A stretch of DNA of 64,000 nt from the NCBI GenBank assembly GCA_016710585.1, contig JADJVN010000003.1:248001-312000 (forward strand), written 5' to 3'. Under the pieces are notes generated by a model. The model ran no database searches, was not told the origin of the DNA, and was given only the letters and a program-made list of their open reading frames with translations. Positions within the stretch are counted from its first letter, which is position 1. Each line of letters opens with the position of its first letter. This document shows positions 1 through 9,431 of the stretch, piece after piece. This DNA is from Saprospiraceae bacterium (GTDB taxonomy: Bacteria > Bacteroidota > Bacteroidia > Chitinophagales > Saprospiraceae). A program made the translations under genes and the position numbers.

Positions 1-62
1 TTTAGTTAAAATTCTATTACTTCTATTGAACTTGTTTTAACTTTACTCAAATAACAAATTCA

Positions 63-593
63 ATGACATTTCATGCTAGGTTAAAATTTGTATTTATATT
101 GAATCTAATTCTATTATTGGGATCTTGTATAAAAGATCCAGAGACTGGAAATCAATTTGGTAAAAAAGCACAATTTATACCGTTTGAAGAACTGGATAAA
201 ATAGAACAAAGAGCCCCACAAGAATTTGTCAATACTGGTAAAATAGCATATTACTCTCCATACCTCTTTATGGTAGATGATATGATTGGTATCCATATCA
301 TCGATCTCAGTGATACAGTAGATGTAAGACGAATATCTTTTATAGCCATTCCAGGAGTGAGCGATATTTCATTGAAGAATAATATCCTATATGCCAATAA
401 TGGACCACATCTTGTTTTGTTTGATATCAGTGATATTCATCATGTTTTTATTATTGATAAAATTAAAAGTGTTTTTGAAGTAAACGCAAAATATCCTCCA
501 CCAAATACTTGGTTCGAATGTATCAATGAATCAAATATATGGATAACTGGATGGACTGATGCATGGTTAGTAAATCCAAAATGTAAATCATAA
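63..593 (+). CDS. LVIVD-repeat lipoprotein
   Basis: Predicted surface or periplasmic lipoprotein of 176 residues with LVIVD-type beta-propeller repeats. A hydrophobic signal segment ends in a lipobox (LLLGSC, Cys22). The body carries short repeats of the form 'G..IIDLSD' and 'LVLFDISD', typical of the LVIVD family, whose exact function is unknown. The start is the first ATG after an in-frame stop. It is followed after 10 nt by a related lipoprotein, so the two are likely co-transcribed. The protein is short for the family and ends soon after the second repeat, so it may be a reduced paralogue. Family call is fairly safe; function is not known. Confidence 0.72.
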   Translation: MTFHARLKFVFILNLILLLGSCIKDPETGNQFGKKAQFIPFEELDKIEQRAPQEFVNTGKIAYYSPYLFMVDDMIGIHIIDLSDTVDVRRISFIAIPGVSDISLKNNILYANNGPHLVLFDISDIHHVFIIDKIKSVFEVNAKYPPPNTWFECINESNIWITGWTDAWLVNPKCKS

Positions 594-603
594 TATTCCC
601 TAT

Positions 604-1338
604 ATGAAAATTAAATTATTTTATTTTATTTGTTTGATAACTGTGATGTCTTGTGGTTTGGAAGATGGAAATATAAATTTAAGTGAAGACAATGGTAATG
701 GTAAAGCATCGACCAACGGCTCTACAAGCAGATTCACAATTAAGGATAATTATCTTTACACTATCGAAAGCAATAAGCTGAAAGTATTCGACATTAGCAT
801 TTCTTCAAAACCTAATTTGATCAATGACTTATATATTGGAAATAACATAGAGACCATTTTCTCATATCGCGATCAATTATATATTGGTGCTTCCACCGGA
901 ATTTATATCATTAATATTAAAAACCCAAAGTATGTTTATCTTGAAAGTTATATTGAACATTGGGTGGCACGAGATCCTGTAGTGGTAAAAGATGATATAA
1001 TATATTCTACCACAAGAAACTCTTGGAGCGGTCAATTAAACATTTATCAGAAGCAAAATAACAGTTTTGTTAATCTAAGTAGTTTTAGGATGACTCAACC
1101 ATATGGTTTGGGAATTTCAGACCATTATCTATATATCTGTGATATAAATGATGGATTAATTCTCTTTGATGTAAAAAATCCAAGACAAATAGTAAAACTC
1201 AAGTCTTTTAATGATGTGCAGTCGCCACAAGATGTGATTGTTCTTGATAAATTAATTATAGTTTCTACCGCGAATCAGTTCTTTTTATTTGATAGTTCAG
1301 ATCCTATCAATTTAAAATTAATTCAACAAATAAAATAA
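604..1338 (+). CDS. LVIVD-repeat lipoprotein
   Basis: A 244-residue lipoprotein with a lipobox (TVMSC, Cys17) and several LVIVD-type repeats: 'LKVFDISISSKP', 'GIYIINIKNPK', 'GLILFDVKNPR' and 'FFLFDSSDP'. Such repeats build a propeller-like domain found in many Bacteroidota surface lipoproteins. A low-complexity Gly/Asn/Ser linker follows the lipid anchor, as expected for a tethered outer-surface protein. It lies 10 nt downstream of a similar, shorter lipoprotein and 40 nt upstream of a secreted protein, forming a probable three-gene unit. No catalytic motif is seen; substrate or partner is unknown. Confidence 0.75.
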   Translation: MKIKLFYFICLITVMSCGLEDGNINLSEDNGNGKASTNGSTSRFTIKDNYLYTIESNKLKVFDISISSKPNLINDLYIGNNIETIFSYRDQLYIGASTGIYIINIKNPKYVYLESYIEHWVARDPVVVKDDIIYSTTRNSWSGQLNIYQKQNNSFVNLSSFRMTQPYGLGISDHYLYICDINDGLILFDVKNPRQIVKLKSFNDVQSPQDVIVLDKLIIVSTANQFFLFDSSDPINLKLIQQIK

Positions 1339-1378
1339 AAGCGATTCTCAATTATCTGATCATTGATTTGAATTATTG

Positions 1379-2089
1379 ATGTTGAAAAAATTTTTATTGT
1401 TCTACATTTCATTTTTGTCATTACTTTATTTTGCACATGGTCAAAATGAAGTCATAAATAAACAATATCCTAATCGGACCTTAATCCTTAATATCAGAGA
1501 TATGATGAAGGTTTATCCCGCGCTAACAGTTGGATATGGATATCATTTAAGAGATAATCTATATGGTGAGTCTAGTGTAGGTTTTATCAATCCTTATAGT
1601 TCCTTTTTTATCTATTATGTGTTAGCAAAAAGTGTTTTAGAAAAAAATAATTATGGTTTGAAAGTAGGCCAAGAAATAAAGTGGTTTGAAAAGAAAGTTC
1701 CTACCAGATATAAGAGCCTTGAACTTATTTATCAATATGAAAGAACTCATGGTGATATCTGGTATAGAATAAATAACCAATATTCACAAATAATAAACTC
1801 AACATTGGATTTACATCAAGCAAGATTGAATATAAAGTATGGTGCTTTTTTTGATGTGGATAAGGTAATTCATGATTTTAGTTTTGGACTTGGTTTTGAA
1901 TTAAGAAGCGATAACAATAGTGTATTAGATAAATATTCAAATCATACTCCTCAAATAACTGACAATAATTTATTTTCATCAATAGGTCCAAGGTATTTTG
2001 GATATTTAATAAAACCAAAAATTGTTGAAAATAAATTGCAATTCTTGCCTATTATTTTATTTCATTACAAACTTGCATTCAGACTTTGA
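1379..2089 (+). CDS. secreted hypothetical protein
   Basis: Protein of 236 residues with a signal peptide of about 22 residues (cleavage near AHG-Q). An ATG at 1379 is preferred over the TTG one codon upstream. The mature part alternates hydrophobic and polar residues and ends in Phe-Arg-Leu, suggesting a small outer-membrane beta-barrel or periplasmic beta protein. I do not recognise a named family. It follows the two LVIVD lipoproteins at close spacing and may be expressed with them. Confidence 0.6.
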   Translation: MLKKFLLFYISFLSLLYFAHGQNEVINKQYPNRTLILNIRDMMKVYPALTVGYGYHLRDNLYGESSVGFINPYSSFFIYYVLAKSVLEKNNYGLKVGQEIKWFEKKVPTRYKSLELIYQYERTHGDIWYRINNQYSQIINSTLDLHQARLNIKYGAFFDVDKVIHDFSFGLGFELRSDNNSVLDKYSNHTPQITDNNLFSSIGPRYFGYLIKPKIVENKLQFLPIILFHYKLAFRL

Positions 2090-2106
2090 AATGACCCTTA
2101 ATTTTC

Positions 2107-2856
2107 TCATTCAGGTCTCCAAAAACGTTTGTCCAAATTTTGGATTTTATCATCTTTAATTTGGACTCCTTCAGACTCTAATAATTCTTGCATCGTATTT
2201 CCACCAAAATACAATTTTCCAGATAATTCTCCTTTTACATTCACCACTCGATGTGCAGGAATATGATTTCTGTTCTCTTTTAAATTGTTTAAAGCATAAC
2301 CTACCATTCGTGCAGATCCTAATGCTAAGAAATCTGATATAGCACCATAGTTAGTTACCCTGCCTTTTGGAATCGTAGAGACCACGGCATAGACTTGATC
2401 GTAGTAATGATTTTCTAATAAAAACTGTTTTCTGTATAAAGCTAAAGCTTCATCTTCTGCTTGACGGATAGCTTTAATTTCTACTTTAGTTTTATCTTTA
2501 AATCCGATGAGATGCAATATACCATGGATTATTACTCTTAATAATTCCAGTTCTTCATCTATCTTGAGCTGCTTTGCATTTTCTCTTACTCTATCTATGC
2601 TGATATATAAATCGCCATAAACTTCTTCCTCGCTATGAGGAAAAGTGATGATGTCAGTATAATAATCATGATTTAAAAATTGACGATTGATATCTAGTAA
2701 ATATTCGTCATTACAAAAAATGATATTGAGTTCTCTCGCTGGTTTGGTGTATTGTGAAATGACAGAACTTATCCATTGAATTATTTTTTTTTCTTCAATT
2801 TGAAGAGTGATATCAATATAGTGAAAGTCACAATTTATTTTTTTTATTTTTGCCAT
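2107..2856 (-). CDS. ybeY: YbeY endoribonuclease fused to alkyltransferase-like (ATL) domain
   Basis: Two domains in one 249-residue frame. Residues 1-145 are YbeY, the metal-dependent endoribonuclease for 16S rRNA maturation: the HGILH metal motif is at 111-115, and the third histidine of the classical motif is replaced by the 'GFKDKT' form that I recall as usual in Bacteroidota. Residues 150-249 match the DNA-binding domain of O6-alkylguanine methyltransferases ('IPKGRVTNYG', 'HIPAHRVV'). The acceptor cysteine of PCHR is Ala201, so this part should bind alkylated DNA without repairing it, as ATL proteins do. Both domains are normally separate proteins of about these lengths. No stop or indel is needed to join them. 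It lies downstream of the comM-like gene with a 9-nt gap. Confidence 0.88.
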   Translation of the reverse strand: MAKIKKINCDFHYIDITLQIEEKKIIQWISSVISQYTKPARELNIIFCNDEYLLDINRQFLNHDYYTDIITFPHSEEEVYGDLYISIDRVRENAKQLKIDEELELLRVIIHGILHLIGFKDKTKVEIKAIRQAEDEALALYRKQFLLENHYYDQVYAVVSTIPKGRVTNYGAISDFLALGSARMVGYALNNLKENRNHIPAHRVVNVKGELSGKLYFGGNTMQELLESEGVQIKDDKIQNLDKRFWRPE

Positions 2857-2865
2857 ATTAAAAAA

Positions 2866-4422
2866 TTATCCAGCCCAACTTTCTCTATCTAAACTTCTAA
2901 AATGAATGGCTTCCGCCAAGTGTTCAATTTTTATTTCATCAGAATCTGCCAGGTCTGCAATCGTTCTGGACACCTTTAATATTCGATCATAAGCACGAGC
3001 AGAAAGTTGTAGTTTTTGCATAGCAGTTTTTAATAATGTAGCACCTGCTTGATTGATCTGACAAATGTCTTTGACCATGCTTGATGAAATCTGTGCATTG
3101 GAGTGAAGATCATTTATTTCTTTATACCTTTCTTCCTGTCTTTCTCTAGCTATCAGCACCCTTTTGCGAATGAGTTCTGAAGTTTCGCTTGATTTTGTAT
3201 TTTCCATCAATGCATCGGTAGAAACTGGTGTAACCTCAACGTGAAGATCTATCCTATCTAATAATGGACCACTAATTTTGCTCAAATATTTTTTTACCAC
3301 TCCGGGACCACAAACACATTCTTTTTCTGGATGATTATAAAATCCACATGGACATGGATTCATAGATGCTACGAGCATAAAATTTGCAGGATATTCTATA
3401 CTCACTTTGGCTCTAGATATCGTTACCCTTCTTTCTTCCATTGGTTGTCTCAATACTTCTAAAACTGTTCTTTTAAATTCTGGTAGTTCATCTAAGAAAA
3501 GTACGCCATTATGTGCTAATGAAATCTCTCCAGGACTGGGATTGGAGCCTCCTCCTACTAGCGCTACATCACTTACAGTATGGTGAGGTGATCGAAATGG
3601 ACGAATGGAAACTAATCCAGCCTCCTTTGATAGGATTCCTGAGACACTGTGAATTTTCGTAGTCTCTAATGCTTCATGGAGTGTAAGCGGCGGTAGAATA
3701 GTAGGCAATCTTTGGGCTAACATCGTTTTACCAGCTCCTGGTGGTCCTATGAGGATTACATTATGACCTCCTGCTGCTGCTATTTCAAGAGAGCGCTTTA
3801 TATTTTCTTGACCTTTGACATCTGCGAAATCTTTTGCATAAGCGACTTGTTGGTAAAGAAACTCTTCCCTAGTATCAATGACTAGAGGTTCGATCTCACG
3901 AGTGCCATTGATAAATTCTACAGCCTCGACCAAATTATCTACACCTATTACATCAAGTTGATTTACAATTGCAGCTTCTCTTGCATTTTCTTTAGGTAAA
4001 ATTATTCCTTTATATTTTGCTTTTCTAGCCTGAATGGCAATAGGAAGAGCTCCTTTTATTGGTCTTAACCCACCATCTAGACTCAACTCACCAAGCAGCA
4101 TATATTCTTCCAATTTTGCAGTTTGTATTTGTTTTGTTGCAGCGAGAATTCCAATAGCAATGGGTAGATCATAAGCAGAACCTTCCTTGCGTATATCAGC
4201 TGGGGCAAGATTGACTACAATCTTTATTCTAGGAAAATTAAATCCAATATTTTTTACAGCTGCTTCAACTCTTTGATATGATTCTTTCACAGCGTTATCA
4301 GGAAGACCTACCAAGAAATAGGCGATTTTTCCAGCTGCCACTGTACCACCTGCATTAACTTCAACGATGATGGTCTTTGCATCTACTCCAAAAACAGCTG
4401 CAGAATAGGTTTTTACAAGCAT
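2866..4422 (-). CDS. comM: YifB/ComM-family Mg-chelatase-like AAA+ ATPase
   Basis: A full-length 518-residue YifB/ComM protein. The N-terminal ChlI-like/Lon-type fold covers residues 1-170, the AAA+ core starts near 200 with Walker A (GPPGAGKT, 226-233) and Walker B around VLFLDELPEF, and a C-terminal Mg-chelatase helical domain follows. A four-cysteine cluster ('NPCPCG', 'CVCG') lies near residues 350-370, as in the family. ComM is a hexameric branch-migration helicase that helps integrate incoming DNA during natural transformation. It is followed by the ybeY fusion gene with a 9-nt gap. Good confidence in family; a role in competence here is inferred. Confidence 0.93.
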   Translation of the reverse strand: MLVKTYSAAVFGVDAKTIIVEVNAGGTVAAGKIAYFLVGLPDNAVKESYQRVEAAVKNIGFNFPRIKIVVNLAPADIRKEGSAYDLPIAIGILAATKQIQTAKLEEYMLLGELSLDGGLRPIKGALPIAIQARKAKYKGIILPKENAREAAIVNQLDVIGVDNLVEAVEFINGTREIEPLVIDTREEFLYQQVAYAKDFADVKGQENIKRSLEIAAAGGHNVILIGPPGAGKTMLAQRLPTILPPLTLHEALETTKIHSVSGILSKEAGLVSIRPFRSPHHTVSDVALVGGGSNPSPGEISLAHNGVLFLDELPEFKRTVLEVLRQPMEERRVTISRAKVSIEYPANFMLVASMNPCPCGFYNHPEKECVCGPGVVKKYLSKISGPLLDRIDLHVEVTPVSTDALMENTKSSETSELIRKRVLIARERQEERYKEINDLHSNAQISSSMVKDICQINQAGATLLKTAMQKLQLSARAYDRILKVSRTIADLADSDEIKIEHLAEAIHFRSLDRESWAG

Positions 4423-4426
4423 TCTA

Positions 4427-5818
4427 TTAATTTTTAATTATTCTTTCTGGTTGTCCTTTTAATGCATTTTCATAGTCTGGAGTTTGTAACAATTGATCAT
4501 AATTTGCTGGAAATTCTGTTTTAAGAAAAATTCCTTTATAAGCCTCCCAGTTCATACTATCAAAATGTAAAATCGCTTTACTTTTTTGCCATGTCTGAAA
4601 AATGTTTAATGCAATACAAATATTGAATAAAAGGACAAACGAAACTTTATATGTTAATTTATAATTACTAAAAATATTTTTAATTAAATAAGCAAGTGGG
4701 ATTGCCATTAATGGAGTAAATTCAACCATAGGTCTGGAACTAAATGAACCACCATACCACCAGCACCACCATGAAAAAGCTATATAGCTATAAATAAAAA
4801 ATATAAAAATGACTACAAAAAAATAATCTCTCATTTCTTTATAAACATAATAAAAACCAAACATAGCAATTGCCATAATCGGAGTATAAATAAACCATCC
4901 TTTTCTAAACCCAATTAATCCACCCAAGATATACGGATTCGAAAAAAAGAAAGTTTCTTCATTATAAGAGTAATAAATGAAATTCCCTGTGACGGATTTC
5001 CATAATAGCAATTGAGGAAGAACTGCAATGATGCCACCCACGATGATTAATAAAAAATAAATTCTATTTGTCCAATAGAAATTCAGTTTTTCCTGAAAAC
5101 TTTCTTTAGAATTAATTCCTATAAAAAATAATGGAGCCACCAATACAAAATTAATCGGTCTAATCAAACAAATTATTCCTGCCAATATACCACAAATTAT
5201 GCTTGTCCTTATTTCAGGTTTATTGATCCAGTTATAATAATAATAAAGAAAGATAGAGATAGCGCAGAAACTATATATATGAGACATTGATGGTTCATGT
5301 GTTGCATAATAATAGATATTTGTTCCGACTCCAATACCCAATAAAGTCAATGCGACAATAAAATCATCAAAAAAGCGAAGTAAAAATTTTCGAAGGAATA
5401 TTAAACCTAAAATACCAAAAAACAAACCAGATAATTGAACACAAAGATGGTAAGGCATGGAAAAACCATCAGGAACGTAATCAAAAATTTGTGCAAGGAA
5501 ATGAGCTATAATGAAAAAAGGGAAATAGAAATAGGCCACTCCCATCGTTGTTTTTGTAATTCGATTTCCATTGGGTAATTTGGTCGTCCAATATCTCATT
5601 TTTTCTTCATAATTCTTCAAGTCTTTATCGACAAATCGCATCCGATAGTCATGCTCTATGAAAGTAGCAGGAAGATAAGCGTAGTAATATACAGTATCCC
5701 AAATAATGACTTGCTCATGACTCCATTTTTTTTGAAGTACAACGATAATGATAAAAAAAATACTCATACATATTACAGCAAATAAAGAATATTTATTTTT
5801 TAATTGAGCTAAACTCAT
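4427..5818 (-). CDS. polytopic membrane protein, GT-C glycosyltransferase-like
   Basis: A 463-residue integral membrane protein with about ten or eleven hydrophobic segments. The first long loop after TM1 contains acidic residues ('IIWDTVYYYAYLPA'), as in GT-C folds of the PMT/ArnT type that transfer sugars from polyprenyl phosphates, and a Trp-rich stretch ('FSWWCWWYGGSF') is typical of this class. I cannot assign donor or acceptor. It ends 4 nt before the comM-like gene starts on the same strand, so both are probably co-transcribed. Alternative: an uncharacterised DUF membrane protein without transferase activity. Confidence 0.6.
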   Translation of the reverse strand: MSLAQLKNKYSLFAVICMSIFFIIIVVLQKKWSHEQVIIWDTVYYYAYLPATFIEHDYRMRFVDKDLKNYEEKMRYWTTKLPNGNRITKTTMGVAYFYFPFFIIAHFLAQIFDYVPDGFSMPYHLCVQLSGLFFGILGLIFLRKFLLRFFDDFIVALTLLGIGVGTNIYYYATHEPSMSHIYSFCAISIFLYYYYNWINKPEIRTSIICGILAGIICLIRPINFVLVAPLFFIGINSKESFQEKLNFYWTNRIYFLLIIVGGIIAVLPQLLLWKSVTGNFIYYSYNEETFFFSNPYILGGLIGFRKGWFIYTPIMAIAMFGFYYVYKEMRDYFFVVIFIFFIYSYIAFSWWCWWYGGSFSSRPMVEFTPLMAIPLAYLIKNIFSNYKLTYKVSFVLLFNICIALNIFQTWQKSKAILHFDSMNWEAYKGIFLKTEFPANYDQLLQTPDYENALKGQPERIIKN

Positions 5819-5925
5819 TTATAGATATTGTTTTGGCTCTAAATTTATCATTAATTTCAAATTTAGAGAATTCCTAATAAAAATGCAATATAAGACAAGT
5901 TTATTAATTTCAAAAAAATAGCTTA

Positions 5926-6738
5926 TTATAACTTTTTCTCACGTAAAGCTATGCGCTGACCATAAAATACTTTTGTGGTTTCCTGGAAAGAAGTGGTCAA
6001 ATCAGAAACATAGAACTGATGTTCCTTATGTATTTTATTATTATTCAAAAGTTGTTCTTTTTGCATGATCATTTTCAGTTTTGCTGCCACGATTTCAGCT
6101 GAGTCAAGTATTAGAATTTTATCTTGATAGTAATCTGAAATTTCTTTTTTGATTAAAGGGTAATGTGTGCAAGCTAAAACAAGGCTATCTATATCTTGCA
6201 ACTCATGATGTCCCAGATATTCATGGAGTACAGATTGACTTATACTATTATGTATAAATCCCTCTTCAATCATTGGAGCCAATAATGGTGTAGCCAGTGT
6301 GGAATAGATTAAATCAGATTTCCTTCGACTTAACTTCTCTTGATATACTCCTGAAGCAATGGTTGTTTTTGTAGCGATAATTCCGACATGATGAATATTT
6401 GGGTTTTGAATAACAAACTCAACCATAGGATCGATGACATTAATCACAGGAAGTTTCCCTTTTAATTCATCCCTTAAAAAACTGTATGCAGCCGCAGAAG
6501 CTGTATTACATGCAATAACTATTGCTTTACAATTTTTTACTTCGATTAAAAATTTTGCTATTTTTATAGAGTACTCTTGAATTAGTCCTAAAGATTTGTC
6601 TCCATAGGGAAGGTGTGCTGTGTCTCCAAAATAAACAAGTTGCTCGTCAGGAAGAACTTTTGATATGGCTGTTGCCACCGTTAGTCCTCCGATACCAGAA
6701 TCAAAAATTCCAATTGGATATTCCTGACGAGCATCCAA
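5926..6738 (-). CDS. murI: glutamate racemase
   Basis: Makes D-glutamate for peptidoglycan from L-glutamate. The 270-residue protein shows the family signature: 'IGIFDSGIGGLTV' with the conserved Asp/Ser, 'YFGDTAHLPYG', and the two catalytic cysteines in 'ACNTASA' (Cys77) and 'ACTHYP' (Cys190). Length is normal. No ATG fits; the start appears to be TTG at 6738, 4 nt after the stop of the upstream ompH gene, so translation is likely coupled. The neighbouring OmpH chaperones also serve the cell envelope. Confidence 0.95.
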   Translation of the reverse strand: MDARQEYPIGIFDSGIGGLTVATAISKVLPDEQLVYFGDTAHLPYGDKSLGLIQEYSIKIAKFLIEVKNCKAIVIACNTASAAAYSFLRDELKGKLPVINVIDPMVEFVIQNPNIHHVGIIATKTTIASGVYQEKLSRRKSDLIYSTLATPLLAPMIEEGFIHNSISQSVLHEYLGHHELQDIDSLVLACTHYPLIKKEISDYYQDKILILDSAEIVAAKLKMIMQKEQLLNNNKIHKEHQFYVSDLTTSFQETTKVFYGQRIALREKKL

Positions 6739-6742
6739 AATA

Positions 6743-7249
6743 TTATATTCCTAACTTGGTTTTGACTAAACTAGTCACGTCCATTGATTCTTGAGCATAA
6801 AGTAAAATACCAGCACTAGAATCAAAAATATAGTTGAACTGATTTTCAGTAGCAACCATTTTGATGGCATTATTTACTTTATCTATCACTGGTTGAAGTT
6901 TTGATTGTCTTTTTTCAAGGACATCTTTTTGCATTTGCTGTTCGAACTTTCCCAATTCTGCTTCTTGCTCTTTTAATTTTTTAGCCTCATCTTCAAGTGC
7001 TTTTGGTGAGATCTCACCGCTTTGCTCTTTTCTTTGAAGTTCTTTATATTTATTTTCTAATTCTTGCACCATCATTTGACCTTTTTTCTCCAATTGAGTC
7101 TGTAATGCTTGAATTTCTGCATCCGCAGCTTTTACTTCTGGCAATTCAGCTAATAAAACTTGAGAATTGAGATAACCAAACTTTTGTGCTTGAATGCTCA
7201 AACTCAAACCAGTAAATAGAATTGCAAATAAAATGTGATTGATTTTCAT
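6743..7249 (-). CDS. OmpH/Skp-family periplasmic chaperone
   Basis: A 168-residue exported protein: signal peptide ending near 'SIQAQ', then 'KFGYLNSQVLLAELPEV', the standard OmpH opening, and a long Lys/Glu/Gln-rich coiled coil (about 40-120) followed by a short C-terminal body domain. Skp-type proteins are trimers that hold unfolded outer-membrane proteins in the periplasm. A second OmpH gene lies 37 nt upstream in the same direction, a tandem pair common in Bacteroidota. murI follows after 4 nt. Confidence in the family is high. Confidence 0.9.
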   Translation of the reverse strand: MKINHILFAILFTGLSLSIQAQKFGYLNSQVLLAELPEVKAADAEIQALQTQLEKKGQMMVQELENKYKELQRKEQSGEISPKALEDEAKKLKEQEAELGKFEQQMQKDVLEKRQSKLQPVIDKVNNAIKMVATENQFNYIFDSSAGILLYAQESMDVTSLVKTKLGI

Positions 7250-7286
7250 TTTTGAATTATAGTTTTATTTTAATAATTAATAATTA

Positions 7287-7808
7287 TTACTTAGACGTCA
7301 TTTTTAGTTTCTTGATAACGTCTTCAGTTTTATCAAGTTCTTTTTTATAGTAGATCACACCAGCAGATCCAGACATATCAAATATTGTCTCCAAGTCTCT
7401 TGTCTGCGCAAATTCTTGAATTGCTGCATACACTTTATCTTGAATAGGTCTAACTAGATCTTGGCGTTTTTTAAATAATTCTCCTTCTTCTCCAAATTTA
7501 TCTTTTTGGATTTTTCGAACCTCTTTTTCTTTATTTGTGATTTCTTCTTCTTTCGATTTTCTTTGCTCGTCTGTTAAAAGGACTTGTTCCGCTTGATATT
7601 TATTGTAAAGCGCTTTGATCTTGTCATATTCCACAGAAATTTCTTGCTTCCATGTTGCAGCTACCTTATCCAATTCTGCCTGTGCTTTGGTATAATCATC
7701 CATACTTTCCAATACTTTATTGACATCAACTAAGGCAAAACGCTGTGCTTGAAGTCCAATTCCAGAAAGTAGAACAAAAAATAATACGATTTTAGATCTG
7801 TTTTTCAT
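7287..7808 (-). CDS. OmpH/Skp-family periplasmic chaperone
   Basis: First of the tandem OmpH pair, 173 residues. Signal peptide to about 'GLQAQ', then 'RFALVDVNKVLESMDDY' and a charged coiled coil ending in 'IFDMSGSAGVIYYKKELD', the usual OmpH C-terminal body. It should bind outer-membrane protein clients after Sec export. It is the promoter-proximal gene of the unit ompH-ompH-murI, with a 315-nt upstream gap that separates it from a divergently transcribed metalloprotease. Confidence 0.9.
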   Translation of the reverse strand: MKNRSKIVLFFVLLSGIGLQAQRFALVDVNKVLESMDDYTKAQAELDKVAATWKQEISVEYDKIKALYNKYQAEQVLLTDEQRKSKEEEITNKEKEVRKIQKDKFGEEGELFKKRQDLVRPIQDKVYAAIQEFAQTRDLETIFDMSGSAGVIYYKKELDKTEDVIKKLKMTSK

Positions 7809-8123
7809 TTTTCAATTTTAGTTTAAGAATCAAGAATCATTCCTAAAAAGCGCTCAAAATTAATATAATTTTCTTGCTTTTAGAAAATCTCTGCTTTAAA
7901 TGGAAAAACTCATATTTTATTGTTCAAGTTTACTTTTTATTCACTTTAACATGCTTTTAACCCAGTCTTAAGCTTTTCTTGCGCAAAACCAAGCTTTAAT
8001 ATATTTAAATTTTTTAAATACAATAATTTACAGAATAAAAAATACCATATAAAATACCCTTTCCAAATTATATTTTGTATTTATAAAAGAAATAGTTTTG
8101 CGCTGAATTAAACTAGTCGGCAA
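7809..8123. promoter_or_regulatory. divergent intergenic region (ompH / metalloprotease)
   Basis: AT-rich 315-nt gap between divergent genes, expected to hold both promoters. On the plus strand a TAnnTTTG-type -7 box (TAGTTTTG) is at 8093-8100, about 23 nt before the metalloprotease ATG at 8124. No clear -33 TTTG at the ideal spacing is visible. No RNA gene or repeat is seen. Confidence 0.35.
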
Positions 8124-9431
8124 ATGAAGACCTGTATCCTTTTTATTATGTCAAGCATCGCTATGCTCAATTGTGATCTTTTTTCACAACCCATTATCCA
8201 ATCATCTCAACTTAGTACTTCTGATCTGACTTTTGCGGATCAAATTCTTTATTCATCCTTTTGCAATATGGAGGATGTAGAATCTTGCCAGTTAATTTCG
8301 ATTGGAAGTCCTCAATTACTTTCTGGTGCAGATGGGGTAAGCACAAATTTAAATGGGAATAATATTAATTGGAGGACAAAAGAATTTAAGTTTATCAATA
8401 GTCAGGATTATTTTTGGTTAGGCGAAGAAATTGATTCCAATGGAAATCCGAAGGAATCATATTTTTTTCTGCAGAAAAAGGCCGAGATTACTGTTGGTGA
8501 AATTTCATTTTCTGATCACTTCTATAAAATTTATTCAATAAATGATCATGATCAGGTTTTGTTAGAATATGATACTGAGAATGAAGACCATTCAAAGATA
8601 TGTGGCAATCAAGATGGAGAAAACATTCCATATCAAAATCCTGAAGCATGTGAATCAAGCTCATGTCATATAAAGGTATTGATGATGTACACAGCTGCTG
8701 TTGCTGCAAAATATAGTCATCAACAATTATTGAACTTTAGCTATGGACTTATTGCTCAGACCCAAACAGCTATGATCCGATCTGATGTTCATCATACTTT
8801 AGAATTGGTCGCAGTGGCACCAACCACATATTTTACAGAAAAGAGTTCAGATTTAGGATTACAGTTGTCAGAGGTGACTTTTGCGGCATTGCAATCAGGT
8901 AATGATATATCACAAAATCTTAGAGCTTATGCTGCTGATGTAGTCACTGTCCTATGTGATGAAAAAGCTTGGGGAAGTGCTCAATACGGTATTGCTGCTG
9001 TTCCAGCAAGTAAAACAACAGGAATGGCAAGTCTCAATGCAATCACACAAAGTCTTAATAGTCAAAAGAGCTATTCACATGAGTTTGGACATTTAATGAA
9101 CGCCAGACATACAAATGATAATAAAGCATTGCCAGGTAGAGCCTATGATTTTATTATAAACAATAAACATGTCGCAACACTTTTGGATAATCAATTACTG
9201 CCAAGGATACTTAATTATTCAAATCCTAATATCATGTATTATGGCAATATCGCCACTGGAGTGTCTGATCGTTTTAACGTATGTAATATGTGGTCTCATG
9301 GATGTATAGTTGCTTCCATATTTCCAGAGGATGGTTGCCAATACAATATGACAGGTACTATTGAAGGGACGTGCCCTACTGTTTTAACACATCTTGAGGT
9401 CAATAAAGATCTAAGCTCTTCAAATAATTGA
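8124..9431 (+). CDS. secreted metzincin-type zinc metalloprotease (N-terminal and catalytic part)
   Basis: Exported reprolysin-like peptidase. A signal peptide leads to a propeptide-like region and a catalytic domain from about residue 185 ('HIKVLMMYTAAVAAKY'). The zinc site HEFGHLMNARH is at 319-329, with all three histidines but Asn instead of the usual Gly of HExxHxxGxxH. The Met-turn is 'NPNIMYYG' (Met371). The frame stops at TGA 9429-9431, yet reads open in the same frame from 9432 to 9881, where a type IX sorting tail sits. The natural protein was therefore probably about 585 residues and exported by T9SS. As given, the product lacks its sorting signal. Confidence 0.82.
   Translation: MKTCILFIMSSIAMLNCDLFSQPIIQSSQLSTSDLTFADQILYSSFCNMEDVESCQLISIGSPQLLSGADGVSTNLNGNNINWRTKEFKFINSQDYFWLGEEIDSNGNPKESYFFLQKKAEITVGEISFSDHFYKIYSINDHDQVLLEYDTENEDHSKICGNQDGENIPYQNPEACESSSCHIKVLMMYTAAVAAKYSHQQLLNFSYGLIAQTQTAMIRSDVHHTLELVAVAPTTYFTEKSSDLGLQLSEVTFAALQSGNDISQNLRAYAADVVTVLCDEKAWGSAQYGIAAVPASKTTGMASLNAITQSLNSQKSYSHEFGHLMNARHTNDNKALPGRAYDFIINNKHVATLLDNQLLPRILNYSNPNIMYYGNIATGVSDRFNVCNMWSHGCIVASIFPEDGCQYNMTGTIEGTCPTVLTHLEVNKDLSSSNN

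Noticed and set aside
9429..9431. Reassigned TGA codon in this organism.
   Set aside because: TGA is a normal stop in many other genes here (for example dapD and dppC-like), so the code is standard.
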